Shown in pieces: positions 8,552-16,738 of a stretch of DNA of 64,000 bases. The position numbers and the translations under genes are program-made. The notes under the pieces were generated by a model. The model was not told the origin of the DNA and ran no database searches. It saw only the letters and a list, made by a program, of their open reading frames with translations. Numbering within the stretch: the first letter of the stretch is position 1; the number at the start of each line of letters is the position of its first letter. The stretch lies in assembly GCF_017573465.1 (NCBI RefSeq), contig NZ_JAGEPF010000010.1, positions 124,001-188,000 of the forward strand, in the 5' to 3' direction. The stretch is from Actinomadura violacea. Lineage in GTDB: Bacteria; Actinomycetota; Actinomycetes; Streptosporangiales; Streptosporangiaceae.

Positions 8552-9502
8552 ATGACCGAGATCACGCATCGCTTCGTCGAGTCGCAGAGCGGACTGCGGA
8601 TGCACGTCGCCGAGGCGGGGGAGGGCCCGCTCGTCCTGCTCCTGCACGGCTTCCCCGAGTGCTGGTACTCCTGGCGCCACCAGCTCACGGCGCTCGCCGA
8701 GGCCGGGTTCCACGCCGTCGCGCCCGACCAGCGCGGCTACGCCCGGACCGGCGGCCCCGCCGATCCCGGTTCTTACTCGATCCTGCACCTGGTGGGGGAC
8801 GCGGTCGGCCTGATCGAGGCGCTCGGCGAGGGCCGGGCCGTCGTGATCGGGCACGACTGGGGCGCGCCCGTCGCCTGGCACACCGCGCAGATGCGCCCCG
8901 ACCGGGTCCGCGGCGTCGTCGGGATGTCGGTGCCGTACCGCCCGCGCAGCTCCAAGCCGCCGGTCGCGTCGATGCGGCGGATGTTCGGCGACGGCTTCTA
9001 CATGGTCCGCTTCCAGGAGCCGGACGCCCCCGAGGCCGAGTTCGACCGCGACCGCGCCGCCGCGTTCCGCCGGATGCTGTACGCCGCGTCCGGCGACGGC
9101 CCCGGCACCGCGCTGATCGCGCCGGAGGGCGGCGGCGTCCTGGACACCTGCCCCGACCCGGAGAAGCTCCCCGGCTGGCTCACCGACGACGACATCGCCG
9201 CCTACGTCGCCGAGTACGCGGGCAGCGGGTTCACCGGGCCTATCAACTGGTACCGCAACCTCGACCGCAACTGGGAACTCACCGCCGCCTGGCACCGCGC
9301 CCAGATCAGCCCGCCCGCCCTCTACATCGCCGGCGACCGCGACCTCGTCGCGACCGGTGCCGCGCACGCCGTCGAGCACCTGGCCGACTTCGTGCCCAAC
9401 CTGCGCGACACCGTCTGGCTGCCGGGGTGCGGCCACTGGACGCAGCAGGAGCGGCCCGCCGAGGTCAACGACGCCCTGATCGGCTTCCTGCGCGCCCTCT
9501 AG
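8552..9502 (+). CDS. Alpha/beta-fold hydrolase, epoxide hydrolase type
   Basis: 316-aa cytoplasmic hydrolase. The oxyanion motif LLHGFPECWYSWRHQL near residue 30, the nucleophile elbow VIGHDWGAPVAW (Asp nucleophile), and a catalytic His in LPGCGHWTQQE near the C-terminus match soluble epoxide hydrolases; the cap domain contains INWYRNLDRNWEL, whose Tyr could activate the epoxide. The ATG at 8552 is preceded by GAGAGGGTT. Its 3' end overlaps the convergent MerR gene by 38 bp. A haloalkane or fluoroacetate dehalogenase is the alternative. Confidence 0.85.
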   Translation: MTEITHRFVESQSGLRMHVAEAGEGPLVLLLHGFPECWYSWRHQLTALAEAGFHAVAPDQRGYARTGGPADPGSYSILHLVGDAVGLIEALGEGRAVVIGHDWGAPVAWHTAQMRPDRVRGVVGMSVPYRPRSSKPPVASMRRMFGDGFYMVRFQEPDAPEAEFDRDRAAAFRRMLYAASGDGPGTALIAPEGGGVLDTCPDPEKLPGWLTDDDIAAYVAEYAGSGFTGPINWYRNLDRNWELTAAWHRAQISPPALYIAGDRDLVATGAAHAVEHLADFVPNLRDTVWLPGCGHWTQQERPAEVNDALIGFLRAL

Positions 9503-10286
9503 CAGGCCGGCCGGGACGCTTCGGGAGCCGCTCCATCCGGGTCCAGCCGTTCCAGCCCCGCTCGCGCATCAGCTCCAGCATCCGCTCCGCCCGCGGATCG
9601 GCCTCGAGCGCGAGGGACTCCAGCAGGTCGAACGGCAGGTGGTCGCCGACCGTCGCGCCGAACTCGGCCTGGCCGTCGGCGTACGCCTGCTCGAACAGGC
9701 CGGCCATGATGTCGGCGGCCTCCACCAGGAGCCGGTCGTCGCCCGGCTCCCCTTCGATGATCTCCGACAGCACCCGGTAGAGCCGGACGATGCGCGGATC
9801 CTCCAGCTGCGCGAACTTCCCGGGCATGAACGCGCGGACGCGGTCGGGCCAGCGGGCCGAGACGAGGATCCACCCGTCCCGCTCGCCCTCCACGATCCGC
9901 TCCGACACCCCGAGCCCCCGCAGCCGGTCGAGATAGGAGACGATCTCCGGCGGGAGCACCAGGCCGTCCCCGGCGGCGAGCCGCGCGATCTGCTCGCGGC
10001 TGTTCTCCAGCCGTGCGATCTCCTCGCGCAGGCGGTCGTCGATCCGCCGGACGCCCTCGGCGAACGACGCGGAGTCGGCCTCGAGCAGGTGGCCGATCCG
10101 CGACAGCGGCACGCCCGCGTCGGCCAGCGTGCGGATCTTGATGAGGGACACGACCGCCGTCGCGCCGTACCGCCGGTACCCCGAGGCGTCCCGCTCCGGC
10201 TCGGGCAGCAGCCCGATCTGGTGGTAGTGCCGCACCGCGCGCACCGTCACACCGGCGTACGCGGCCAGTTGCCCGATCGTCAGCAT
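9465..10286 (-). CDS. MerR-family transcriptional regulator
   Basis: 273-aa DNA-binding regulator. The N-terminus MLTIGQLAAYAGVTVRAVRH followed by YHQIGLLPEPERDASGYRRY is the MerR winged helix; a coiled-coil dimerisation helix follows (residues about 75-110), then a long C-terminal domain without the metal-binding cysteines of MerR/ZntR, so it probably senses an organic ligand. It is transcribed away from nothing on its own side: the exporter genes lie directly upstream on the same strand (24 bp gap), so it may be part of and regulate that operon. Confidence 0.85.
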   Translation of the reverse strand: MLTIGQLAAYAGVTVRAVRHYHQIGLLPEPERDASGYRRYGATAVVSLIKIRTLADAGVPLSRIGHLLEADSASFAEGVRRIDDRLREEIARLENSREQIARLAAGDGLVLPPEIVSYLDRLRGLGVSERIVEGERDGWILVSARWPDRVRAFMPGKFAQLEDPRIVRLYRVLSEIIEGEPGDDRLLVEAADIMAGLFEQAYADGQAEFGATVGDHLPFDLLESLALEADPRAERMLELMRERGWNGWTRMERLPKRPGRPARGRAGSRSGRR

Positions 10287-10309
10287 GCTCCGATCCTCCC
10301 GCCGCCCCG

Positions 10310-11071
10310 TCAGGAGATCCTGCGGCGGTAGGTGATGCCGGCGAGCACGTAGGCGACGACGAGGATGCCGGCGCACCAGGCGAGCGCCGTCCACAGGCCG
10401 CCGCCGACCGGACGCTGCGCGAGCAGGGCGCGGATCGTGTCGACGATGGACGTCACCGGCTGATGCCGCGCGAACGCGCGGACCGGGCCGGGCATCGTGC
10501 CGGTCGGCACGAACGCCGAGCTGATGAACGGCAGGAAGACCAGCGGGTAGGAGAACGCGCCCGCGCCGTCCACGCTCTTCGCGGTGAGGCCGGGGATGAC
10601 GGCGATCCAGGTCAGCGCGAGGGTGAACAGGACGAGGATGCCCGTCACCGCGAGCCAGGCCCCCGCGCCCGCGCCCGACCGGAAGCCCATGAGCAGCGCG
10701 ACGCCGATGACGGCCGCCACCGAGACCGCGTTGGCCGCCAGCGAGGTCAGCACGTGCGCCCACAGCACGCCCGACCGCGCGATCGGCATCGACTGGAACC
10801 GCTCGAAGATCCCGCTCTGCATGTCCGTGAACAGCCGGAAGGCCGTGTAGGAGATGCCGGACGCGATCGTGATGAGCAGGATGCCGGGGAGCATGTAGTC
10901 CACGTACGACGCCGTGCCGGTGCGGATGGCGCCGCCGAACACGTAGACGAACAGCAGCATGATCGCGATCGGTGTGACCGCCGTCGTGATGAGGGTGTCC
11001 AGGCTGCGGGTGACGTGCCGCAGGGTCCGTCCGGTGAGGACGGCGGTGTCGCCCAGGAAGTGCGCGGTCAT
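10310..11071 (-). CDS. ABC-2 type transporter permease (DrrB-like)
   Basis: 253-aa membrane subunit of a drug-exporter-type ABC system. Six hydrophobic segments can be traced, beginning with TLITTAVTPIAIMLLFVYVF, and the ABC-2 signature region SYPLVFLPFISSAFVPT lies near residue 175, as in daunorubicin-resistance DrrB proteins. The start codon overlaps the stop of the upstream ATPase gene in ATGA fashion. The exported compound is unknown. Confidence 0.88.
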   Translation of the reverse strand: MTAHFLGDTAVLTGRTLRHVTRSLDTLITTAVTPIAIMLLFVYVFGGAIRTGTASYVDYMLPGILLITIASGISYTAFRLFTDMQSGIFERFQSMPIARSGVLWAHVLTSLAANAVSVAAVIGVALLMGFRSGAGAGAWLAVTGILVLFTLALTWIAVIPGLTAKSVDGAGAFSYPLVFLPFISSAFVPTGTMPGPVRAFARHQPVTSIVDTIRALLAQRPVGGGLWTALAWCAGILVVAYVLAGITYRRRIS

Positions 11072-11877
11072 CTCTGCTCCTCGTCCACGGGGGTCCGGCC
11101 GTCCGCTCCGACGACCGCGAAGAAGATCTCCTCCAGGGAGGGCTGCTTCTCGACGTACTCGACCTCGGCGGGAGGCAGCAGCCGCCTGAGCCCGTCCAGG
11201 GTGTCCTCGACGACGATCCGGCCCTGGTGCAGGATCGCGATCCGGTCGGCGAGCTGCTCGGCCTCGTCCAGGTGCTGGGTGGTCAGCAGCACGGTCGTGC
11301 CGCCCTCGGCCAGCTCCTTGACGGCCTGCCACACCTCGATGCGAGCCTCCGGGTCCAGCCCGGTCGTCGGCTCGTCGAGGAAGACGACGGGCGGGTCCCC
11401 GATGAGGCTCATCGCGATGTCCAGGCGGCGGCGCATGCCGCCGGAGTACGTCGTGGCCTTCCGGTCGCCCGCCTCGGTCAGCGAGAAGCGCCGCAGTAGG
11501 CCGTCGGCGATCCCGCCCGGGTCCTTGAGATGCCGCAGCCGGGCGACCAGGACGAGGTTCTCCCGGCCGCTGAGGATCCCGTCGACCGCCGCGAACTGGC
11601 CGGTGAGGCTGATGGACGCGCGCACGTCTGCGGCCTGCGCCGCGACGTCGAACCCGTTGATTCGGGCCGTCCCCGCGTCCGCCTTGAGCAGCGTGGACAG
11701 GATCCGCACCACCGTGGTCTTGCCCGCCCCGTTCGAGCCGAGCAGGGCGAAGACGCAGCCCCGCTCCACTTCCAGGTCGACGCCGCGCAGCACGCGCAGC
11801 TCCTTGTACGACTTCTCCAGGCCCTGCACGTGGATCGCAGGCCCCTGGCCGCGACCGGCCGCTGGGGGGTTGCTCAT
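11068..11877 (-). CDS. ABC transporter ATP-binding protein (DrrA-like drug exporter)
   Basis: 269-aa ATPase partner of the DrrB-like permease. Motifs: Walker A GSNGAGKTT, signature YSGGMRRRLDIAMSL, Walker B VVFLDEPTTGLDPEAR and H-loop LLTTQHLDEAEQ, the combination typical of the DrrA subfamily. The C-terminal part with EVEYVEKQPSLEEIFFAVVG matches the DrrA tail domain. ATG 11877 is preferred over an in-frame ATG at 11943 because the longer version adds low-complexity sequence. It heads a three-gene operon (ATPase, permease, MerR regulator), divergent from a WYL regulator. Confidence 0.88.
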   Translation of the reverse strand: MSNPPAAGRGQGPAIHVQGLEKSYKELRVLRGVDLEVERGCVFALLGSNGAGKTTVVRILSTLLKADAGTARINGFDVAAQAADVRASISLTGQFAAVDGILSGRENLVLVARLRHLKDPGGIADGLLRRFSLTEAGDRKATTYSGGMRRRLDIAMSLIGDPPVVFLDEPTTGLDPEARIEVWQAVKELAEGGTTVLLTTQHLDEAEQLADRIAILHQGRIVVEDTLDGLRRLLPPAEVEYVEKQPSLEEIFFAVVGADGRTPVDEEQR

Positions 11878-11970
11878 GGCGGCAGCATGAAGGGTTGACG
11901 CTGCGTCAGGGTCAAGCCGTTGGGGTGCCGGAAGGGGGGGCAATGGTCAGGCCCGCGGGGGCGCGGGAAC

Positions 11971-12054
11971 GGCGTCAGAGGCGACGCCTACGGCGCCAGA
12001 GGCGACGCCTACGGCGCCAGAGGCGACGCCTACGGCGTCGGGGGCGACGCCCAC
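11971..12054. repeat. Four tandem 21-bp units with internal dyad, in a divergent promoter region
   Basis: Units start at 11971, 11992, 12013 and 12034. The consensus is GGCGYCAGAGGCGACGCCTA plus C; units 2 and 3 are identical and unit 4 has drifted. Each has a GGCGYC...GACGCC dyad. The array lies between the divergent DrrA-like gene and the WYL regulator, so stacked operator sites two helical turns apart are plausible. Alternatively it is a neutral minisatellite. Confidence 0.75.
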
Positions 12055-12094
12055 GGGGCGTCGGAATGTCGGAGGTGCCGCGTACCGTCGCGGC

Positions 12095-12805
12095 GTGAAC
12101 CGCACCGACCGTTTGTACGCCCTCGTGGAGGAACTGCGGGCCTGCGCGCCGCGCCGGGTCAGCGCCCGGGAGCTGGCCGCGCGGTTCGAGGTGAGCGTCC
12201 GCACGATCGAGCGCGACATCGGCGCGCTCCAGCAGGGCGGCGTGCCGGTGTACGCCGACGTCGGCCGGGGCGGCGGCTACACGCTGGACAAGAGCCGCAC
12301 CCTGCCGCCGCTGAACTTCACCCCCGCCGAGGCCGTCGCCGTCGCGATCACCCTCGCCCGCGCGGGCGGCTCGCCGTACTCCCGGTCCGCCCGCACCGCC
12401 CTGCACAAGATCGTCGCCGCGATGTCGGCGAACGACGGCGCCGCCGCACGGGAGCTCGCCGACCGCGTCCGCTTCCTGATCCCCGCCGACGGCGACGACG
12501 ATCCGGCGTCCGTGCCCGCCGTGCTGGAGGAGGCCGTGCTGACCCGCCGGGTCGTCCGCCTCACCTACACCGACCGGACGGGCGCCGAGACCGAACGCGA
12601 CGTCGAGCCCGTCTCGTTCACCGCGTCCAGCAGAGGCTGGTACCTGACCGCCTGGTGCCGCAAGCGCGGCGGCCGCCGCATCTTCCGCACCGACCGCGTC
12701 CGCCGCGCCGCGTTGCTGGAGGAGACCGCCCCGGAACGGCCCGTCGAGGCCATGCACGACGACGTCCCGTCCGACTATGTAGTCCGCCCGCTCGAATTCG
12801 TCTGA
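12095..12805 (+). CDS. WYL-domain transcriptional regulator (YafY/DeoR-like HTH)
   Basis: 236-aa regulator. The N-terminal HTH_11-type winged helix reads RLYALVEELRACAPRRVSA then ELAARFEVSVRTIERDIGAL, followed by GRGGGYTLD typical of YafY proteins. The WYL domain (about residues 140-215) contains the ligand-binding pattern SRGWYLTAWCRKRGGRRIF. GTG start at 12095. It is divergent from the exporter operon and directly downstream of the 21-bp repeat array, which could be its operator region. Confidence 0.88.
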   Translation: MNRTDRLYALVEELRACAPRRVSARELAARFEVSVRTIERDIGALQQGGVPVYADVGRGGGYTLDKSRTLPPLNFTPAEAVAVAITLARAGGSPYSRSARTALHKIVAAMSANDGAAARELADRVRFLIPADGDDDPASVPAVLEEAVLTRRVVRLTYTDRTGAETERDVEPVSFTASSRGWYLTAWCRKRGGRRIFRTDRVRRAALLEETAPERPVEAMHDDVPSDYVVRPLEFV

Positions 12806-12861
12806 GAACCCCGCTCGCCCACCCTCCGCAGAGGTGGCCGGCGCGTCTATGCTCCGCTGCT

Positions 12862-13643
12862 GTGGGGCAATCGAACACTCGGCCGGCAGCAGGGGTCGTC
12901 CTGGCCGGCGGCCGCACCCGGGTGTGGGTGGAGCAGGGCGCCCTGCACTGGAAGCGTGGGCGGACGACCGTCGTCGTGCCCGGGACACGGATCCGCAAGG
13001 TCGAGGTCGCCGGGAGGTCGCTGGCCGTGCTCCCCTTGCGGACACGGAGGTCGAGGCCCTGACGGTCCGGCACCGCAACGAGACCATGGTCGCCGCGCTC
13101 GGCGCGGAGATCGAAGCGATCATCAGCGATCCCCGCCCGTCGGAGGACCCGCAGCCGATATGGCGGCATCCGGTACGAGCGTGGCCCCTGCGCGTTCAGG
13201 CCGGTCTGCGTGACCGCGTCCTGCATGGCGGCCCGTGGTGGCGGCGTGCGCTGTGGTACGTGGTCCTGGGGTTTCCCCTGGCCCTCTGGCTGCCGGTGGA
13301 ACCCCGTCTCCTCGGGCCGGTCGCCTGGCTGCTCCTCCCGGCCGGCGTCGCCTTCCTGCGCCTGTGGGTCGGCATGGCGGAGTTGGACACGCGGTGGGTG
13401 ATGTGGCGGCGGGGCGTCACCGTGCGCGCCCGATTCGAGAAGGACCCGAACAGCGAGGCCGACCTCGCCTGCGTCGTCCACTTCCGCACGCTCGACGGCC
13501 GGGAGGTCACGGCGCACCCGGCGACGCGAGGGTGCCGCGACGAGATCAGATACGACCCCGAGGACCCCTCACGCGTGCTCGCGCCGACCCGCGTGGCCTG
13601 GCTGGGGATCGCCCTGGTCGCCTTCATGCTGACCGGTATCTGA
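12862..13643 (+). pseudogene. Frameshifted DUF3592-like membrane protein
   Basis: The reading frame opens at a GTG (12862) with VGQSNTRPAAGVVLAGGRTR and continues coherently as VWVEQGALHWKRGRTTVVVP and LAVLPL, then hits TGA at 13060. From about 13040 the sensible sequence continues one frame over as DTEVEALTVRHRNETMVAAL up to 13643. The second part has two membrane helices and a DUF3592-like segment (GVTVRARFEKDPNSEADLAC, DEIRYDPEDPSRVL). A single-base loss near 13035-13045 explains both frames. It is either a recent pseudogene or a sequencing error. Confidence 0.65.
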
Positions 13644-13788
13644 GGCGTGGCCCTCAGCGTCCCGGTGGTTCTCTGGCTGATCAGGCTGCTGGCCTTGCCG
13701 TTCTGACAGAGCGCACGCCCGTCCGGCCACGGAGCGCACGCTCGTCCGGCCCCCACCGGATTCGTCCGACCGGCGTAACGTCTCGACC

Positions 13789-13995
13789 ATGAGCGAGTCG
13801 GAGGAGCCCGTGCTCCACCTGCCGGAAAAGGACAAGCACGGCATCGTCCAGACGCTGTGCGGCCAGTACGTCTCCCCGGACGAGGTCCGTGACGACCCGC
13901 GCGAGGCCACCTGCAAGCAATGCGTGGAGATCTGCAGGGACGAGGAACAACGCAGGTTCGACGCGGAGGAAGACCACTACGGCGAATCCCTCTGA
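13789..13995 (+). CDS. Small cysteine-containing protein of unknown function
   Basis: 68 aa, acidic, with four cysteines (LCGQ near residue 24 and TCKQCVEIC near 41-47) that could bind zinc. Product not recognised. The ATG at 13789 follows a short intergenic region with no strong ribosome site. The end overlaps the degraded DUF397 sequence on the other strand by about 19 bp. Acidic small cysteine proteins of this kind are common near HTH/DUF397 loci in actinomycetes; no function is proposed. Confidence 0.6.
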   Translation: MSESEEPVLHLPEKDKHGIVQTLCGQYVSPDEVRDDPREATCKQCVEICRDEEQRRFDAEEDHYGESL

Positions 13996-14177
13996 TCAGC
14001 CCCTCCCAGGACGGCGAGGAGAGCGGCAAACCCTCGACGGCTGAGAGTGGGGTGCCCAGCGTCGGGGTTCTTGCTGTCGCGGATGCCGACACGTCCGCCA
14101 AGGCCGCCGATCTCGACGCACTCGCCTCCGTGACCGCCGCTGCAACTGCTCTTGTGCTAGCAGGTCGGGGTGGTCAT
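13977..14177 (-). pseudogene. DUF397 gene inactivated by an in-frame TAG
   Basis: Read on the minus strand from ATG 14177 the sequence gives MTTPTC, then TAG, then HKSSCSGGHGGECVEIGGLG and GRVGIRDSKNPDAGHPTLS, clearly a DUF397 protein. The stop replaces the invariant Trp of the WRKSS motif and the next codon is CAC (His) instead of Arg: two G-to-A type changes. Its start overlaps the upstream degraded copy by 4 bp, keeping the layout of the intact array at 16-17 kb. No alternative start downstream would keep the motif. Confidence 0.75.
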
Positions 14178-14330
14178 GGCCGCAGGTGAGCGAGGAGGTC
14201 GGCGAAGTCGTGGGGGTGAGGGTGGGGGTGTCCGGCGGCGGGGTCAGTGCTGTCGCGGGGGCCGATATCCGCCGAGGTTGGTGTTCTCGACGAAATGCAT
14301 TTCGGTGCCGCAACTGTAAGTGTGCTGCGG
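14174..14330 (-). pseudogene. Degraded, frameshifted DUF397 gene
   Basis: The minus strand encodes HTYSCGTEMHFVENTNLGG in one frame and then, one base over, DIGPRDSTDPAAGHPHPHPH followed by DFADLLAHLRP and a stop. Together these make a DUF397 protein whose N-terminal WRKS is lost and whose middle is frameshifted. The upstream limit is approximate. Its stop overlaps the start of the second decayed copy in an ATGA arrangement. Confidence 0.6.
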
Positions 14331-14767
14331 TGGCGGGGTGCGGTGATCGGGCGGGATTTGTGTTCGGTGTTCGGTGTTCGGTGTCATGGCATGAATGGTG
14401 AGAGGGGTGTTCGGGTCTTGGGGCGAGATGGTGTTCGGGTGGTGGGGTGGCGCTGGCGTACGGGGCCGCCCCTCCAAAGTCAAGGGCGCCTTCGGCGTCG
14501 CTGCGCGATGGACTTCGTCCACCCTTGACTTTGGAGCCTCTGCGGCCCCTGAGGCAGCGTTAGGGGCAGGCTCCGCCTGCCCCGCCCCGGGTCGCGCCAC
14601 CCCACCACCCCCTTCCGTAAGGGACGAAAGGAGCCGCCAGCCAAGGGATGAAATGGGCAAAGAGTCAGAGTCGGGCAAATTGCCGGGCGGAGTCGGTTGG
14701 GAAATCCAACCCTGAAAAATGCCCACTCAGAGGTTCGATTCCCGGTCACGCATGGTATTCTTTATAT
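14331..14767. other. Non-coding gap with a 15-bp inverted repeat and short tandem motif
   Basis: No convincing gene is seen. A GTTCGGT motif repeats three times at about 14361-14384. Arms 14472-14486 (CTCCAAAGTCAAGGG) and 14522-14536 form a perfect 15-bp inverted repeat with a 35-nt loop that itself contains GGCGCC-type structure. Downstream lie a tRNA 3'-end-like stretch (14732-14752) and an unusually AT-rich TTTATATATG just at the start of the HNH gene, a possible -10 element of a near-leaderless transcript. Confidence 0.55.
14732..14752 (+). other. tRNA 3'-end-like sequence, possible attachment-site remnant
   Basis: The stretch GGTTCGATTCCCGGTCACGC reads like the T-loop, T-stem 3' side and acceptor 3' side of a tRNA, but the preceding bases cannot form the matching T-stem or acceptor, so no intact tRNA is present. 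Such fragments are left when elements integrate into tRNA genes. The evidence is only this short similarity. Confidence 0.25.
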
Positions 14768-16021
14768 ATGCAATCAGTGACGGTCGAGCTGGGGGCCGCG
14801 TCCACCATGGAACTGGTGAACGCGCTCTCGACCATCGCCACTGAACTCGCCACCCGACAAGCCCCCAAATCAGCCGCCGCGTCCCTGGAATTGGCCGAGT
14901 CACTGGCAGCCGCCACCGATCTGCAGGAAAGCGCGCTCGCGACTCTCATCGGCCGGGTGGACGCCGCCGGAGAACAGCAGCGGTGGGGATACCCCTCCAC
15001 TCGCGCATGGCTGCGCTCCAAGCTGGGCATGCGAGAGAGCCGCGCCAAGGAGCGCTTGACGCTCGCGCGGCAGCGGCATCGCCTCCCGGAGGTGGCCAAG
15101 CGGCTGGCGGCCGGAGACCTGTCCTACGGCTACGCCACCACCGTCGCCGACTCGGTCGCGCGGCTGGACGACATCGACTGCGCGCAGGCCGAGGCCACGC
15201 TGTTGGAGATGGCCGATCAGGGCTTCTCGGCTGGGAAGGTCGCCTCGTTCGGGCAGCGGATCCGTGACGTCATCGCCGAGCGCGACGGTAGTGAGGATGC
15301 GCCGGACGAGGATTCCAAGCGCGGGTACGACAAGTCGTGGATCACGACGACACGTTCGCTGGACGGTGGCCGGTACATCAAGGGCTGGCTGAACCCTGAG
15401 GACGCCGCGATCTGGGACGGCACCCTCGCGCCGCTCGCCAAGCCGGCCGGGCCCGACGACCGCCGGGACGTGAGCGAGCGCACCGCCGCCGCCCTGTCCA
15501 GCGTCCTGTCCGGCGGACACAAGGCCACCAAGGTCACCGTCATCTGCGACCTGGACACCCTCACCGGCGGCAACGCCCCCGCCCGCCTCACCGACGGGAC
15601 ACCGATCCCCGCCGCCCAAGCCCGCCGCATCGCGCTGGCCGCCGGAGTGTCACCCCTGCTCCTCGGACAAGGCAACACCCCGCTCTACCTGGGCTACCGG
15701 GAACGGTTCGCCAGCGCAGCCCAACGCCAAGTCCTCGAAACCCTCTACCCCACCTGCGCGGTACGCGAATGCGAAACGCCGGGGACACTGTGCGAAGTGG
15801 ACCACGTCGGCGGATGGGCACTCGGCAGGTCACCCACCGACATCGATCAACTCGCCCTCACCTGCGGATGGCACAACCGGTTCAAACACACCAGCCCCGA
15901 CCAGATCCACATCACCAAAGACCCAGACGGGCGCTACGTCTACCGGCTGCTCCCACCACCGGACGCGCATCGGCGGACCGGCAGCGGACCACCCGACCCG
16001 ACCCTCGACTGGGCCGCATGA
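14768..16021 (+). CDS. 13E12-repeat/DUF222 protein with C-terminal HNH endonuclease domain
   Basis: 417 aa. The N-terminal two thirds is the helical DUF222 (13E12 repeat) region, for example YPSTRAWLRSKLGMRESRAK and AAGDLSYGYATTVADSVARL. The C-terminus has a zinc-stabilised HNH: CAVREC, then CEVDHVGGWALGRSPTDIDQ and LTCGWHNRFKH. These proteins are multicopy and mobile in actinobacteria; in M. tuberculosis the REP13E12 copies are insertion sites of phiRv1. ATG 14768 lies at an AT-rich promoter-like sequence. A nuclease function is inferred from the domain only. Confidence 0.88.
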   Translation: MQSVTVELGAASTMELVNALSTIATELATRQAPKSAAASLELAESLAAATDLQESALATLIGRVDAAGEQQRWGYPSTRAWLRSKLGMRESRAKERLTLARQRHRLPEVAKRLAAGDLSYGYATTVADSVARLDDIDCAQAEATLLEMADQGFSAGKVASFGQRIRDVIAERDGSEDAPDEDSKRGYDKSWITTTRSLDGGRYIKGWLNPEDAAIWDGTLAPLAKPAGPDDRRDVSERTAAALSSVLSGGHKATKVTVICDLDTLTGGNAPARLTDGTPIPAAQARRIALAAGVSPLLLGQGNTPLYLGYRERFASAAQRQVLETLYPTCAVRECETPGTLCEVDHVGGWALGRSPTDIDQLALTCGWHNRFKHTSPDQIHITKDPDGRYVYRLLPPPDAHRRTGSGPPDPTLDWAA

Positions 16022-16197
16022 CAACGCAGCCCGCGCCTCGCATGGCCGCCCGGCATCAGCACAGCCGGGCGGCCGGCATGCCCACACAAGATCGAGGGCC
16101 TACGTTCCGCTCCAGTTGCCAGGACGGGCCTGGTCGGCTTAAGACGCCACTTGCGCCGCGAAACCATCGCCCACCCTCGTCCCGCTGCCCTGCCCGA

Positions 16198-16383
16198 TCA
16201 CGGCTGTGAGGTCATGTGGGTGAGGAGGGCGGCGAAGCCCTGGCGGGTGAGAGCGAGGTGCCCGGCGCCCGGGTTCTTGCTGTCCCGAACACCGATGCCC
16301 TCGTCGAGGTCGGCGACCTTGACGCATTCACCTTCATTGGCGCCGCTGTGGCTGCTCTTGCGCCAGTGGGCCGAGGCGGTCAC
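16198..16383 (-). CDS. DUF397 protein (array copy 5)
   Basis: 61 aa, GTG start 16383. It has WRKSSHSGANEGECVKVADL, the core GIGVRDSKNPGAGHLALTRQ and a C-terminal GFAALLTHMTSQP. DUF397 proteins are partners of HTH/DUF5753 (Scr1, WhiJ-like) regulators in actinomycete development and antibiotic control. It is the last of five tandem copies and overlaps the copy above by 4 bp. It shares the EGIGVRDSKNPGAG variant with copy 3. Confidence 0.85.
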   Translation of the reverse strand: MTASAHWRKSSHSGANEGECVKVADLDEGIGVRDSKNPGAGHLALTRQGFAALLTHMTSQP

Positions 16384-16556
16384 GGCTGTGACGTCATGTG
16401 TGCGACGAGCGCGGTGAAGTCGTGGCGGGTGAGGGTGAGGTGTCCGGCGTCGGGGTTCTTGCTGTCGCGGACGCCGACCTGGCCGTCCACGTCGCTGAGT
16501 TCGACACAATTGTTCTCGACGCCGCCGCTGTAGGTGCTCTTGCGCCAGCGGATCAT
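16380..16556 (-). CDS. DUF397 protein (array copy 4)
   Basis: 58 aa, ATG start 16556, beginning MIRWRKSTYSGGVENNCVEL, the most divergent N-terminus in the array, followed by the common GQVGVRDSKNPDAGHLTLTR core. The ATGA overlap with copy 3 upstream indicates one polycistronic message. The C-terminal HDFTALVAHMTSQP is nearly identical to copy 2, suggesting gene conversion or stepwise duplication in pairs. Confidence 0.85.
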   Translation of the reverse strand: MIRWRKSTYSGGVENNCVELSDVDGQVGVRDSKNPDAGHLTLTRHDFTALVAHMTSQP

Positions 16557-16738
16557 GGTCGTGAGGTCAGGTGGGTGAGGAGGGCGGCGAACTCGTGGCG
16601 GGTGAGAGTGAGGGGCCCGGCGCCCGGGTTCTTGCTGTCCCGAACACCGATGCCCTCGTCGAGGCTGGCGACCTTGACGCACTCGCCTTCGTCGCCGTCG
16701 CTATGGGTGCTCTTGCGCCAGTGGGTCGGGGCGGTCAC
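16553..16738 (-). CDS. DUF397 protein (array copy 3)
   Basis: 61 aa, GTG start 16738: VTAPTHWRKSTHSDGDEGEC, core GIGVRDSKNPGAGPLTLTRH, end FAALLTHLTSRP. The start codon overlaps the stop of copy 2 (GTGA). The core is most like copy 5, while the N-terminus resembles copy 2, in keeping with alternating two-gene duplication. Confidence 0.85.
   Translation of the reverse strand: MTAPTHWRKSTHSDGDEGECVKVASLDEGIGVRDSKNPGAGPLTLTRHEFAALLTHLTSRP

Noticed and set aside
11971..12054. 21-bp tandem repeat as a CRISPR array
   Set aside because: No spacers between units and no cas genes; units directly abut.
14361..14384. GTTCGGT triplication as a regulatory repeat
   Set aside because: Only three short units in a gene-poor gap next to pseudogenes; nothing supports a function.
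14700..14752. Complete tRNA gene before the HNH gene
   Set aside because: T-stem and acceptor 5' halves cannot pair; only a 3'-end-like fragment remains.
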